Source of the DNA: an uncultured Oscillospiraceae bacterium
GTDB taxonomy: Bacteria; Bacillota; Clostridia; Oscillospirales; Ruminococcaceae
Assembly: GCA_900543295.1 (NCBI GenBank)
Contig: UQQY01000052.1
Span: forward strand, 1-12,061
Reading direction: 5' to 3'
DNA length: 12,061 bases
The notes under the pieces were generated by a model. It had not been told where the DNA came from. It saw only the letters and a program-made list of their open reading frames with translations, and searched no databases. Position 1 is the first letter of the stretch; each line of letters starts with the position of its first letter. The position numbers and the translations under genes are program-made. Positions 1 to 6,779 of this stretch are shown here, piece by piece.

Positions 1-848
1 CTGCGGATTTCGTCCGACTCCTTTTCGGTAATGCGCGCCGGAACGTAGGTGACGGTTTTCCCGTCGATATATTTGGCGTTGTAATCATAGAAATCGTTGG
101 AGGGCGCAATCTCGCCAAGGCATGAGGCGATCGGCTCTTCGTTGCCCAAAACCGCGCACTCGATTTCCTTGCCGCGGATCATCTCCTCGACAATTACCTT
201 GGTATCGTGCATAAACGCCAGCTCCATGGCTGAGGCGAGCGTCTCTCGATCCGCAGCCTTTGTAATGCCGACGCTCGATCCGGCGTTTGCCGGCTTTACA
301 AAGCAGGGGAAACCCAGCGCGTGCTCGACTTCATCTAAAAACGCCGTCTGATCCTTTGCATAGGCGTATGCCGTGACCGCGCGCCATTTTGCGCCCAGCA
401 CGCCCGCCTTATCCAGCATCGTGTGCGTCGTTGCCTTATCCATGCATGCGGCGCTTGCAAGGGCGCCGCAGCCCACAAAGGGAATGCCGGCCATAGTTAA
501 AAGCCCCTGAATGGTGCCGTCCTCGCCGTTTTTGCCGTGCAGAACCGGGAAAACGCAGTCCAGCCGCACAATCTCCGGCTGTTCCTTTAACAGAACAAAG
601 CCGTGGTGCGAGCGGTCAGGACTTAATACGCAGGGAATACAGCCCTCGCCCTGCCATTTATTCTCGGCAATGCGTCCATCCTCGCCGGTATAATAAAACA
701 TGCGTCCGTCTCTGGTGATGCCGATACGGTATATGTCATAGCGTGTGCGGTCGATATTTGCAAGGACGGAGGAAACGGAGAGAAGCGATACCTCATACTC
801 GCTGGAAGCGCCGCCGAATATCAGACCGAGTTTACATTTTTCTGCCAT
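1..848 (-). CDS. ddl: D-alanine--D-alanine ligase, N-terminal 282 residues (cut by window edge)
   Basis: ATP-dependent ligase that joins two D-alanines for the peptidoglycan pentapeptide, in the cytoplasm. I translated the minus strand from the ATG at 848; the frame stays open to the window edge, so the gene is partial. Visible family motifs: FGGASSEYEVSL (residues 11-22, with the Glu that contacts the first substrate), FPVLHGKNGEDGTIQG (about 100-115), the ATP-grasp segment KPANAGSSVG (185-194), EEMIRGKEIECAVLG (221-235) and FYDYNAKY (253-260). The Tyr-bearing DYxAKY omega loop is what D-Ala-D-Ala ligases carry, rather than the D-Ala-D-Lac (VanA) type. The C-terminal Mg-binding DFF...NEINT part would lie beyond position 1, so about 75 residues are missing. 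The start is supported by a purine-rich GGAATGGAG upstream. Function is confident; the acceptor specificity (D-Ala versus D-Ser) is inferred. Confidence 0.93.
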   Translation of the reverse strand, partial: MAEKCKLGLIFGGASSEYEVSLLSVSSVLANIDRTRYDIYRIGITRDGRMFYYTGEDGRIAENKWQGEGCIPCVLSPDRSHHGFVLLKEQPEIVRLDCVFPVLHGKNGEDGTIQGLLTMAGIPFVGCGALASAACMDKATTHTMLDKAGVLGAKWRAVTAYAYAKDQTAFLDEVEHALGFPCFVKPANAGSSVGITKAADRETLASAMELAFMHDTKVIVEEMIRGKEIECAVLGNEEPIASCLGEIAPSNDFYDYNAKYIDGKTVTYVPARITEKESDEIR

Positions 849-1142
849 TGTGCATTACTCCATTCCGCCGGGGCTGTACCCAGCATGCAGGCCTGACGTT
901 TGTACAGAGAGAGGACAACGCTTCGGCCTGCTCAGATTGAATCAAATTACATGATACCATGTTTTTCTGTATTCTGCAACGGGCAACCTGTCGGGATTTG
1001 GGGCAATAAGCGGTCTGTTTTTTGGAGAAAAGACTGTTTTAATAAAAAAGAAGGCGTATGAGAGCAAAAGGTAGTTTTCAGCCATGCGTTCTGAAAAGGG
1101 CGCGGGCCTTGAAATCAATTTATGAGCAGAGCGATGGAAAGC
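849..1142. other. Intergenic region upstream of ddl, no gene seen
   Basis: About 290 bases between the ddl start and the hairpin that ends the lipoprotein gene. Apart from the predicted ddl promoter I see no convincing coding frame, RNA gene or repeat. The roughly 100-base leader of ddl has no recognisable riboswitch or T-box. Confidence 0.5.
951..979 (-). promoter_or_regulatory. Predicted promoter of ddl
   Basis: Reading the minus strand, TTGCAG (974-979), a 17-base spacer and TATCAT (951-956), with TGG just before the -10 making an extended -10. It lies about 100 bases upstream of the ddl start. The -35 matches only three of six consensus bases, so this is a pattern match without proof of use. 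Confidence 0.45.
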
Positions 1143-1184
1143 GGAAAGCCGCCTTTCCTTTCTGAGAGGAGAAGGCGGCCTTCC
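1143..1184 (-). terminator. Long hairpin, probable terminator after the lipoprotein gene
   Basis: GGAAAGCCGCCTT (1143-1155) pairs with AAGGCGGCCTTCC (1172-1184), with one A/C mismatch, and the stem extends inward through TCCT/AGGA. It sits 37 bases beyond the frame-restored stop of the lipoprotein gene at 1221, and about 170 bases beyond the premature stop. The run of T after the stem on the minus strand is weak, so termination is likely but may be factor-assisted. Confidence 0.6.
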
Positions 1185-1220
1185 TTATGAACAAAGACTG
1201 TCGGAGGACAGGCAAAGAAT

Positions 1221-1866
1221 TTATTCTGCTTCAGTCGGCGAAATATAGGGCTGGCACGAGCGAATTTCCTTTTTAAATTCGCTTAGCCCCATGCCGGAAT
1301 ATGCGCGTGTGCAATCCATAAACTGCGCGGGATAAACGCGGTTGTCCTCAGCGACATTAATAATAGGCCTCCTGCTCGGCGAGCGGATAATACACCCCTT
1401 CGTTTTCTGCTAAAAAGAATATCATCCTGCTGCCGTCCGACAGCTCGGGAGAAGCGCTGGTAAACATGAGGTTGCGCTGAAGAACAATTTCCTTTCCAGC
1501 GTCTCCGCGTATCACATCATCCACCTGAATTCGATATTGATCGAAGGAAAAAGCGGCGCCCGGAATCTCCCTGATTACGTTTCCTTCCGCATCTGTTTCC
1601 GGTTCAAACGTCATCGTTTTTTCCACTCCGTTGAGCTGTTCCACGACGGTTCCTTTTATAATCAAATCGCTTTGTGAGCTGAGGTAGGCAAAGCTCAGCG
1701 GAAGTGTCGTGGCGTTTGCAGTAGAATCCGGCAGTACGGGATAGTCGTCCTGCGAGGAGCGCGGTACGTCCGTCCGGATGGCGTCGGGATCGGGATAATA
1801 TGCACAGGCGAGAACAGTTAAAACGAGGGACAGAGACAGACAGCTCAACAGCGCTTTTCGTTTCAT
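1221..1866 (-). pseudogene. Exported lipoprotein of unknown function, broken by a frameshift near its 3' end
   Basis: The first frame runs from the ATG at 1866 to a TAA at 1357-1359 and gives 169 residues. It begins with basic residues, a hydrophobic segment and a lipobox VLAC with Cys21, so the product is predicted to be lipid-anchored outside the membrane. An AAAGGAGG site lies about 9 bases upstream of the start. After GCC TAT TAT TAA, the next frame continues without a break as NVAEDNRVYPAQFMDC and then YSGMGLSEFKKEIRS to a TAA at 1221. That tail reads like genuine protein. The total of 646 bases is one more than a multiple of three, which fits a single extra base (probably a T in TATTATTAATG). 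The restored protein would be about 214 residues. Its central part (YRIQVDDVIRG...IFFLAENEGVYYPL) resembles small Clostridial exported proteins that I cannot name. No function is assigned. It may be a decayed gene or an indel error. Confidence 0.7.
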
Positions 1867-2323
1867 GATAAAATATCCTCCTTTATGATCCGTAATAAGA
1901 ATTCAAATTGTTTTAGATCATAATAGCTGTACATACTCTTATGCAGATACAAACATGGAAATTGTACAGAAACACGATAACCAACAGATCAATTTCTTCT
2001 TTCTTTGAAAATTTCTTTTTATTTAGAAGGTATCCGCTTTTTCTTATAAGCAACAGACTCCGCTGTAAAATATTTTTATAATGATATACGCCGGAAATCT
2101 TATTTTGTGACATTTTAAAAATATCATTGCGCTTCATTTTATAAAAGACAGGACTGATACCAGCGGATTTTCTTTTTTCATCATCCCATCCCTGCGTACG
2201 GTTTCTACTCTTAATACCGTTTAGAAGCGGAAAACGCTGCAATCTAAATTGTAAAATTTGTGTGAACGAACCCTTTGTTTTTAAAAGGCAAATATTACTT
2301 GGAAAACAGTATAAGCATAGAAA
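1867..2323. other. AT-rich intergenic stretch, no convincing gene
   Basis: About 450 bases clearly richer in A+T than the surrounding genes. A minus-strand frame of 109 codons (1913-2242) is open here, but it starts at TTG without a good ribosome binding site and its lysine- and isoleucine-rich product resembles no family I know. I treat it as non-coding. The ribosome binding site of the lipoprotein gene lies at about 1876-1883; no strong promoter for that gene could be picked out. Confidence 0.45.
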
Positions 2324-2357
2324 GAGAGCGCAGACGGTTAAAACCGTCTGCGCTCTC
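2324..2357 (-). terminator. Perfect 14-16 bp hairpin, terminator of the dehydrogenase operon
   Basis: GAGAGCGCAGACGG (2324-2337) is fully complementary to CCGTCTGCGCTCTC (2344-2357), with a TTAAAA loop that can itself pair partly. It starts 39 bases after the stop of the 635-residue gene. On the minus strand the stem is followed by TTTCTATGCTT, a short and imperfect U tract. Confidence 0.75.
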
Positions 2358-2396
2358 AGCTATGATGCCGCGCCGCAGGCAGAGGCGATGCAGTCT

Positions 2397-4304
2397 CTAT
2401 CCCAGTGTGCGGCTGATATAGCTGCACAGCTCCGCATACCGCGCGGTGTAATAATATTTTTCGAGTGTAAACCGGTCAAGCATATCGCAGGCGCAGATGT
2501 CGGCAAACACCTTTTCCCTCAGCCAGAAGCCGTTGTGGTACTGCTCGCGCAGCGTCCCGCCCGAAAGATGACGGGAATAGCCCTTCGGCACACAATATTC
2601 TTTCATGGATAAAAGCTCTTCCCTGCTGTACTCTGTCCGGAGATCCGCATCCATGCCCTCGCTGACGTTAAGCCCGTGTCTCACGGCGCAGTCATAAAGA
2701 AGCTTCGCGGATCGCCACATGTCTGCACAGACCTGTTCGTACAGTTCTTTTATGCGGTCGTAGCATACCTTGGCGGGGGTGCCTGCAAAGTCCGGCTGCG
2801 CAAACGGCTCGCCGTCCCAGGTTTCGAGCAGGAAACCGCTTTCCGGAACATCGGGACACGGATCGAACAGAGGCGCTTCGTCCGGATGCGGACAGGATTC
2901 TTCCGCATAGTCGGCAAGCCGGATTTCGCGCAGCAGCTCAGGCGCCTCTTCCTCATATCCGTACAAAACCCGTTCATACCGTATTGTATCGATAAAGCCG
3001 TTTCCATCCGTGTCGAAGTAGCGCACTCGATCGTAGCGAAGCCCTTCCGGAGGAAGCGGCCCCTCCGTATGAAACGGGTGATCCCTGCTTCCTTTATACA
3101 GCGCCAGATAATCAATCTCCCACCATGCATACGTTGCCCGGTAAAGATGAATTTTTCCGTCTATCGGCGATATGTACAGCTTGCCCTCTCCCGCGCAAAC
3201 CGGATCTTTTTCGGTGCGGTCGCCCAGATGATCGGAGAAGTATGTCCACAGAAAATCGGCCTTTTCTCCGTTTCCCTCATGGTTTGAGAACATTTCTTCC
3301 CAGCGGCAGTCATCGTCATCCTCGTCAAAGCACAAAAAGCACGCCTCCCAGCCTTTGTGCGACAATCCGATTTTTGCGCCGTCCAAATACGGAAGATACT
3401 GGCGCGTCATCCGGCAGCGCGTGTCAAGCAGTGCTCCGTAAAACGGCTCGCTTCCCTTTAGCGGCAGGAAGCACGCCAGCGTATCCGCATACTGCGTATA
3501 GTCGAGAGCAGGCGCTCCGTAGTGATAAAACGACAGCGCCAGATCGAGCGAATGCCAGCGCTCATCCGAGGTGTTGCCGTTTAGCTCAAAGGCGAGTTCA
3601 AACTCGCTTGCCTTTCCGGAATAGCGCGTCTCGCCGTTTCTCAGCCCGCCGGAGGCGATGATCTCGTTGTGCGCCGTATCGCCGATGCGCATCACCATGT
3701 TCGTTTTGCCGTCAAAATCAAAATCATACCATGCGATCGGCGCCTCCCACGAGGTTTCCGGATACGCGGAATAGGAGTTCACGAAAAAGCCGCTGCCGTG
3801 CACGTTCATGCGGTATTTTCCGCCCGCGTCGTAGAGCTGTTCGTCCGGATAGGAGAGCGAAAGAAAGTCCAAATAGGAAAGGTCGCGCTCTCCGTTTAAG
3901 TTCACAACAAATTTATTGGAGTACGGGCACCAGTCCTCGCCGGGAAACAGGTGATAATATTCGGCCTCCGGCGCGCCGTCGCCGTTTAAGTCAAACGCAC
4001 GGTAACAGAAATCGCCCGGAGAATCAAAACGTCCGCAGTCATCCTTATCAATGAGCAGCGTATAGCTGCCCCATGACGCGCGTTCTTCATTCCACGGATT
4101 TTTCGGCTCTCCCGCATAATAGGCGGATTTAAAATATGCCTCCCATCCCTCAGAAGGCTCTTCACCCCACGGAAGCGTGCCGTTGTCCGAAATAAACATG
4201 GCCGAATGCCCCAAATAGGAGAAAGCGAGCGTATCCATTACGCCGTCGCCGTTTAAGTCATAAAAACCCGGAGACAGCGTGCTTTTGTTCAAGCGTTTTT
4301 CCAT
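2397..4304 (-). CDS. Unrecognised 635-residue protein with four DxNxDG calcium-binding-type loops
   Basis: I chose the ATG at 4304 because AAAGGAGC sits just upstream of it; an earlier in-frame start at 4370 would lie deep inside the preceding gene. The start overlaps the end of the dehydrogenase gene by 16 bases, so translation is probably coupled. Four loops of the EF-hand/dockerin type are visible: DLNGDGVMD (16-24), DLNGDGAPE (105-113), DFDFDGKTN (194-202) and DTDGNGFID (431-439). There is also an acidic cluster DEDDDDCRWEEM (327-338). A conserved-looking block, GKLYISPIDGKIHLYRATYA (374-393), precedes the last loop. The protein is rich in Tyr, Trp and Asp and has neither a signal peptide nor a membrane segment. 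Such loops usually bind calcium in secreted proteins, so a cytoplasmic location would be odd. It may be an accessory factor for carbohydrate metabolism, but that is only inference from the operon; I assign no function. Confidence 0.85.
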   Translation of the reverse strand: MEKRLNKSTLSPGFYDLNGDGVMDTLAFSYLGHSAMFISDNGTLPWGEEPSEGWEAYFKSAYYAGEPKNPWNEERASWGSYTLLIDKDDCGRFDSPGDFCYRAFDLNGDGAPEAEYYHLFPGEDWCPYSNKFVVNLNGERDLSYLDFLSLSYPDEQLYDAGGKYRMNVHGSGFFVNSYSAYPETSWEAPIAWYDFDFDGKTNMVMRIGDTAHNEIIASGGLRNGETRYSGKASEFELAFELNGNTSDERWHSLDLALSFYHYGAPALDYTQYADTLACFLPLKGSEPFYGALLDTRCRMTRQYLPYLDGAKIGLSHKGWEACFLCFDEDDDDCRWEEMFSNHEGNGEKADFLWTYFSDHLGDRTEKDPVCAGEGKLYISPIDGKIHLYRATYAWWEIDYLALYKGSRDHPFHTEGPLPPEGLRYDRVRYFDTDGNGFIDTIRYERVLYGYEEEAPELLREIRLADYAEESCPHPDEAPLFDPCPDVPESGFLLETWDGEPFAQPDFAGTPAKVCYDRIKELYEQVCADMWRSAKLLYDCAVRHGLNVSEGMDADLRTEYSREELLSMKEYCVPKGYSRHLSGGTLREQYHNGFWLREKVFADICACDMLDRFTLEKYYYTARYAELCSYISRTLG

Positions 4305-5206
4305 TCTATCCGCTCCTTTTCTTCCGCCGATGCCGGAAGTCCCAAAAGCGCATACACAGCCGCCGCGCACTCGGAAAAGTCATGATCGCCGCGGCCTTCT
4401 TCCACACAGCGCTCAAGCAGCTCGATACCGCCGTCCAGCGCAAAGGCCGGCACGCCATAGGCGTTGTATAGCTCTTTCATATAGCGCAGATCCTTTAATC
4501 CGAGCTTTAACGAGAACGCCTCCGTAAACGACCGGTCGATCATTTTCGGCGCATAAAAGCGGTACATCCAATTGGAGAAGACGTCGTTGTTCATCAGCTC
4601 GTAGAGCGCTTTGGGGTCAAGCCCTGTTTTTTCAGCCAGCGGAAACATCTGTCCTAAAAGCAGGGCGTACATCAATCCGGTGAAATTCATCATAATTTTC
4701 ATGGTATGCGCGCTGCCGGATGCACCGACATAGTCAAATTTTTCACAGAAATCTGCAAGCAGCGGCGAAACACGGTCAAACGCCGTTCTGTCTCCGCCGA
4801 TCATTGCCGTCAGCGTCCCCGCCTTTGCTTCGTCGGGTCCCGCGAGCAGCGGCGCGTCCAAAAGAAACGCCCCCTTCTGCGCCAGCTCTTCGGCCAGCGC
4901 TTTGGTGGAAAGCGGAAAGCTTGTGGAAAGATCCAAAAAGACTTTTTCCGCTGCCGCGCCGTCCGGCAGGGCGCGAAGCGTCGCTTCCACGATTTCGCTG
5001 TTCGGCAGGGAAAGCAAAATCGCGCCGCCTGCACGTACAGCCTCTTCTGCGGATTCGCACGGCTGCGCGCTGTCCAAAAAGGCGGCGCGTTTTTCTGGGC
5101 TTCTGTCATACACGAAAAGTGAATATCCTTTTTTGGCAAGACAGGCGGCAATGCCGCCGCCCATATTGCCGAGCCCTATCACCGCAATATTCTTAAATGG
5201 TTTCAT
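4289..5206 (-). CDS. NAD(P)-dependent 3-hydroxyisobutyrate dehydrogenase-like oxidoreductase
   Basis: Member of the beta-hydroxyacid dehydrogenase family (3-hydroxyisobutyrate, tartronate semialdehyde and related reductases), which oxidise or reduce a hydroxyl beta to a carboxylate using NAD(P). The 305-residue length is typical. An N-terminal Rossmann fold shows VIGLGNMGGGIA (9-20). Next come DLSTSFP (92-98) and DAPLLAGPDEAKAGTL (117-132), which corresponds to the family's DAPVSGG segment. The catalytic Lys170 lies in GSAHTMKIMMN (164-174) with Asn174. FSLKLGLKDL (231-240) carries the C-terminal substrate Lys238. The SGG to LAG change in the substrate loop suggests a substrate other than the classical ones. 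A site AAAGGGAGCGG precedes the ATG. First gene of a two-gene operon with the overlapping 635-residue gene, probably for sugar-acid metabolism. Family is certain; substrate is unknown. Confidence 0.93.
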   Translation of the reverse strand: MKPFKNIAVIGLGNMGGGIAACLAKKGYSLFVYDRSPEKRAAFLDSAQPCESAEEAVRAGGAILLSLPNSEIVEATLRALPDGAAAEKVFLDLSTSFPLSTKALAEELAQKGAFLLDAPLLAGPDEAKAGTLTAMIGGDRTAFDRVSPLLADFCEKFDYVGASGSAHTMKIMMNFTGLMYALLLGQMFPLAEKTGLDPKALYELMNNDVFSNWMYRFYAPKMIDRSFTEAFSLKLGLKDLRYMKELYNAYGVPAFALDGGIELLERCVEEGRGDHDFSECAAAVYALLGLPASAEEKERIEWKNA

Positions 5207-5260
5207 TTCAATATCCGCTCCCTTTTTGTCCGGCCTGTCTGCTGATGAGCCGTTTTCTTC

Positions 5261-5289
5261 ATCATACCCGCCGTCCGCGCTTCTGTCAA
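5261..5289 (-). promoter_or_regulatory. Near-consensus promoter of the dehydrogenase operon
   Basis: On the minus strand a perfect TTGACA (5284-5289), a 17-base spacer and TATGAT (5261-5266, five of six). It lies about 55 bases upstream of the ATG at 5206, giving a short leader of about 45 bases. This is one of the strongest promoter matches in the window. Confidence 0.75.
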
Positions 5290-5336
5290 TAAATTGGGAG
5301 ATGAACGGCAGAAAAAGATCAAAAAATCGGTCGCTT

Positions 5337-5365
5337 TTGTCAATTGCATTTAATATCTGTATACT
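5337..5365 (+). promoter_or_regulatory. Possible distal promoter for the aldo/keto reductase
   Basis: TTGTCA (5337-5342), a 17-base spacer and TATACT (5360-5365), each five of six. It would give a leader of over 200 bases to the start at 5591. A minus-strand TTGACA overlaps the same -35 (5336-5341) but has a poor -10. Confidence 0.4.
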
Positions 5366-5424
5366 CTTTTTGAGATGTATAACGTAAATATAGTCTCTGA
5401 ATCGTTTTTATAAAGCGCCGGGAC

Positions 5425-5453
5425 TTGCATTTTCTTCCGTCATCCTTTATAAT
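5425..5453 (+). promoter_or_regulatory. Probable proximal promoter for the aldo/keto reductase
   Basis: TTGCAT (5425-5430, three of six), a 17-base spacer and a perfect TATAAT (5448-5453). Transcription from about 5460 would give a leader of about 130 bases, including a small hairpin at 5550-5570. Confidence 0.55.
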
Positions 5454-5549
5454 AAAAACATAAAAAAGCGGGGAAATGCGCCGAGTTTTTGGCCAGTTAT
5501 CCGAAAGAAGGCTATGAACCGGAAAAGCATATCATCGCAATTCAAAAAG

Positions 5550-5570
5550 GACTTTCCAATAAAGAAAGTC
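5550..5570 (+). other. Leader hairpin directly upstream of the aldo/keto reductase ribosome binding site
   Basis: GACTTTC (5550-5556) and GAAAGTC (5564-5570) form a 7-bp stem with loop CAATAAA. The ribosome binding site GGAGAGGGG starts two bases later (5572-5580). The frame 5489-5590 is open in phase with the gene from a TTG, so the same bases could also encode a 34-residue extension; I think this is less likely. Confidence 0.35.
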
Positions 5571-5590
5571 TGGAGAGGGGATTTATTTGT

Positions 5591-6697
5591 ATGCAAACAT
5601 TTAATTTCAGAGGAGAGGTTACACTGTCCCGGCTCGGTATGGGCGCGATGCGTCTGCCGATGAAGGAGGAGGCAGGCTCGCCTATCGACGTAGAAAAAGC
5701 GCAGGAGATCATCGATTATGCGGTAAAAAACGGCGTGAATTACTTCGATACGGCGTATGTCTATCATGAGGGTAAGTCGGAGGAATTCCTCGGAAAGGCG
5801 CTTTCCAAATATCCGCGCGACAGCTTTTACGTTGCGGATAAATTCAACTACATGGCGAATCCGGATTATAAGGCGCAGTTTGCAGAGCAGCTCGACCGTT
5901 TGCAGATGGATCGGATCGACTTCTACCTGCTGCACGCAGTGTCCGACGATTTGATGGATCAGCTGCTTTCCTGCGGCTGCATCGACTATTTTGACCAGAT
6001 GAAGGCGGAGGGGAAAATCCGCTACTTCGGCTTCTCCTTCCACGGAACGCCGGATGCACTGCGCAAAATGGTATCTCTGCATTCCTGGGATTTTGTCCAG
6101 ATTCAGCTCAATTACTACGACTGGCTGTTCGGCGACGCAAAGGAGCTGTATGAGATCTTAGAGCAGGCCAATATCCCGATTACGGTGATGGAGCCGGTGC
6201 GCGGCGGCCGTCTTGCGACGCTTTCCGATGAGATTGACCGGACGCTCGCACAGGCGATTCCTGGCCGTTCGGTTGCGTCATGGGCGCTGCGCTGGCTGAT
6301 GCGCCTGCCTCAGGTCGGCGTAACGCTGAGCGGCATGTCTTCGCTCGATCAGATCAAAGACAATGTGGATACTTTCTCAGAATACCAGCCTCTTTTGGAC
6401 GGGCAGGCCGATCTGCTGTTAAAGATGGCGGCGGAATTCAAAAAAACGATTTCGGTTGCATGTACGGGATGCCGTTATTGCTGCCCTGACTGTCCGCAGG
6501 GAATTGATATTCCGCGTGTTTTGGAGATTTATAATCAGTACAAGCTGGGCGGCCCGTGGCAGCTCGGCGCGCTGGATAAGCTGCCGGAGGGCAAGCGTCC
6601 GGAGGACTGCATCGGCTGCGGCTCATGTACGGCGCACTGTCCGCAGAATATCGATGTTCCGGCGTATATGCAGGAGATGGCGGCGGCGCGCGCCTGA
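5591..6697 (+). CDS. Aldo/keto reductase with C-terminal 4Fe-4S ferredoxin domain
   Basis: Predicted cytoplasmic oxidoreductase of the anaerobe-type aldo/keto reductases (COG1453-like) that carry an iron-sulfur tail. The substrate is unknown. From the ATG at 5591 the protein has 368 residues. The TIM-barrel starts with TLSRLGMGAMRLPM (11-24). The catalytic tetrad appears as Asp53 and Tyr58 in FDTAYVYHEG, Lys84 in VADKFNY and His115 in FYLLHAVSDD. VMEPVRGGRLA (199-209) is a family hallmark. Two cysteine clusters of form CxxCxxCxxxCP follow: C291/C294/C297/C301 and C340/C343/C346/C350, as expected for two 4Fe-4S centres. The start is chosen because GGAGAGGGG lies 10 bases upstream and homologous proteins begin at this MQTFNFRG-like segment. 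A TTG at 5489 would add 34 residues without a good ribosome binding site. Confidence 0.94.
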   Translation: MQTFNFRGEVTLSRLGMGAMRLPMKEEAGSPIDVEKAQEIIDYAVKNGVNYFDTAYVYHEGKSEEFLGKALSKYPRDSFYVADKFNYMANPDYKAQFAEQLDRLQMDRIDFYLLHAVSDDLMDQLLSCGCIDYFDQMKAEGKIRYFGFSFHGTPDALRKMVSLHSWDFVQIQLNYYDWLFGDAKELYEILEQANIPITVMEPVRGGRLATLSDEIDRTLAQAIPGRSVASWALRWLMRLPQVGVTLSGMSSLDQIKDNVDTFSEYQPLLDGQADLLLKMAAEFKKTISVACTGCRYCCPDCPQGIDIPRVLEIYNQYKLGGPWQLGALDKLPEGKRPEDCIGCGSCTAHCPQNIDVPAYMQEMAAARA

Positions 6698-6711
6698 TTA
6701 TAGAAAAGCCC

Positions 6712-6740
6712 TTGCGTTCTCTTTATTTTCGTGATATGAT
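6712..6740 (+). promoter_or_regulatory. Extended -10 promoter for the esterase gene
   Basis: TTGCGT (6712-6717), a 17-base spacer and TATGAT (6735-6740), preceded by TGA so that the -10 is of the extended TGn type. It lies in the short gap after the aldo/keto reductase, about 40 bases before the esterase start. The esterase can therefore be transcribed on its own. Confidence 0.6.
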
Positions 6741-6779
6741 AATACATATTTTATCAAAAAATGGGGAGGCATATCGCAT

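Noticed and set aside
1..848. VanA-type D-Ala-D-Lac resistance ligase
   Set aside because: The omega loop reads FYDYNAKY as in D-Ala-D-Ala ligases, and no vanH, vanX or vanRS neighbours are visible in the window.
1357..1366. Programmed +1 frameshift in the lipoprotein (slip at TAT TAA T)
   Set aside because: The slip would need tRNA-Tyr to re-pair on ATT, which is poor, and no upstream Shine-Dalgarno-like stimulator is evident; a plain indel is simpler.
1913..2242. 109-codon minus-strand frame in the AT-rich stretch
   Set aside because: TTG start without a good ribosome binding site, skewed composition that follows the AT-rich DNA and no recognisable motif.
2676..3661. Long plus-strand frames opposite the 635-residue gene
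   Set aside because: Arg/Pro/Ser-rich translations typical of the antisense of a GC-rich gene; the minus-strand protein has clear motifs, a ribosome binding site and an operon context.
4706..5387. Several plus-strand frames opposite the dehydrogenase
   Set aside because: Shadows of a gene with all family motifs on the minus strand.
5489..5590. 34-residue N-terminal extension of the aldo/keto reductase from a TTG
   Set aside because: No good ribosome binding site at a suitable distance, whereas the ATG at 5591 has GGAGAGGGG and matches the usual family start.
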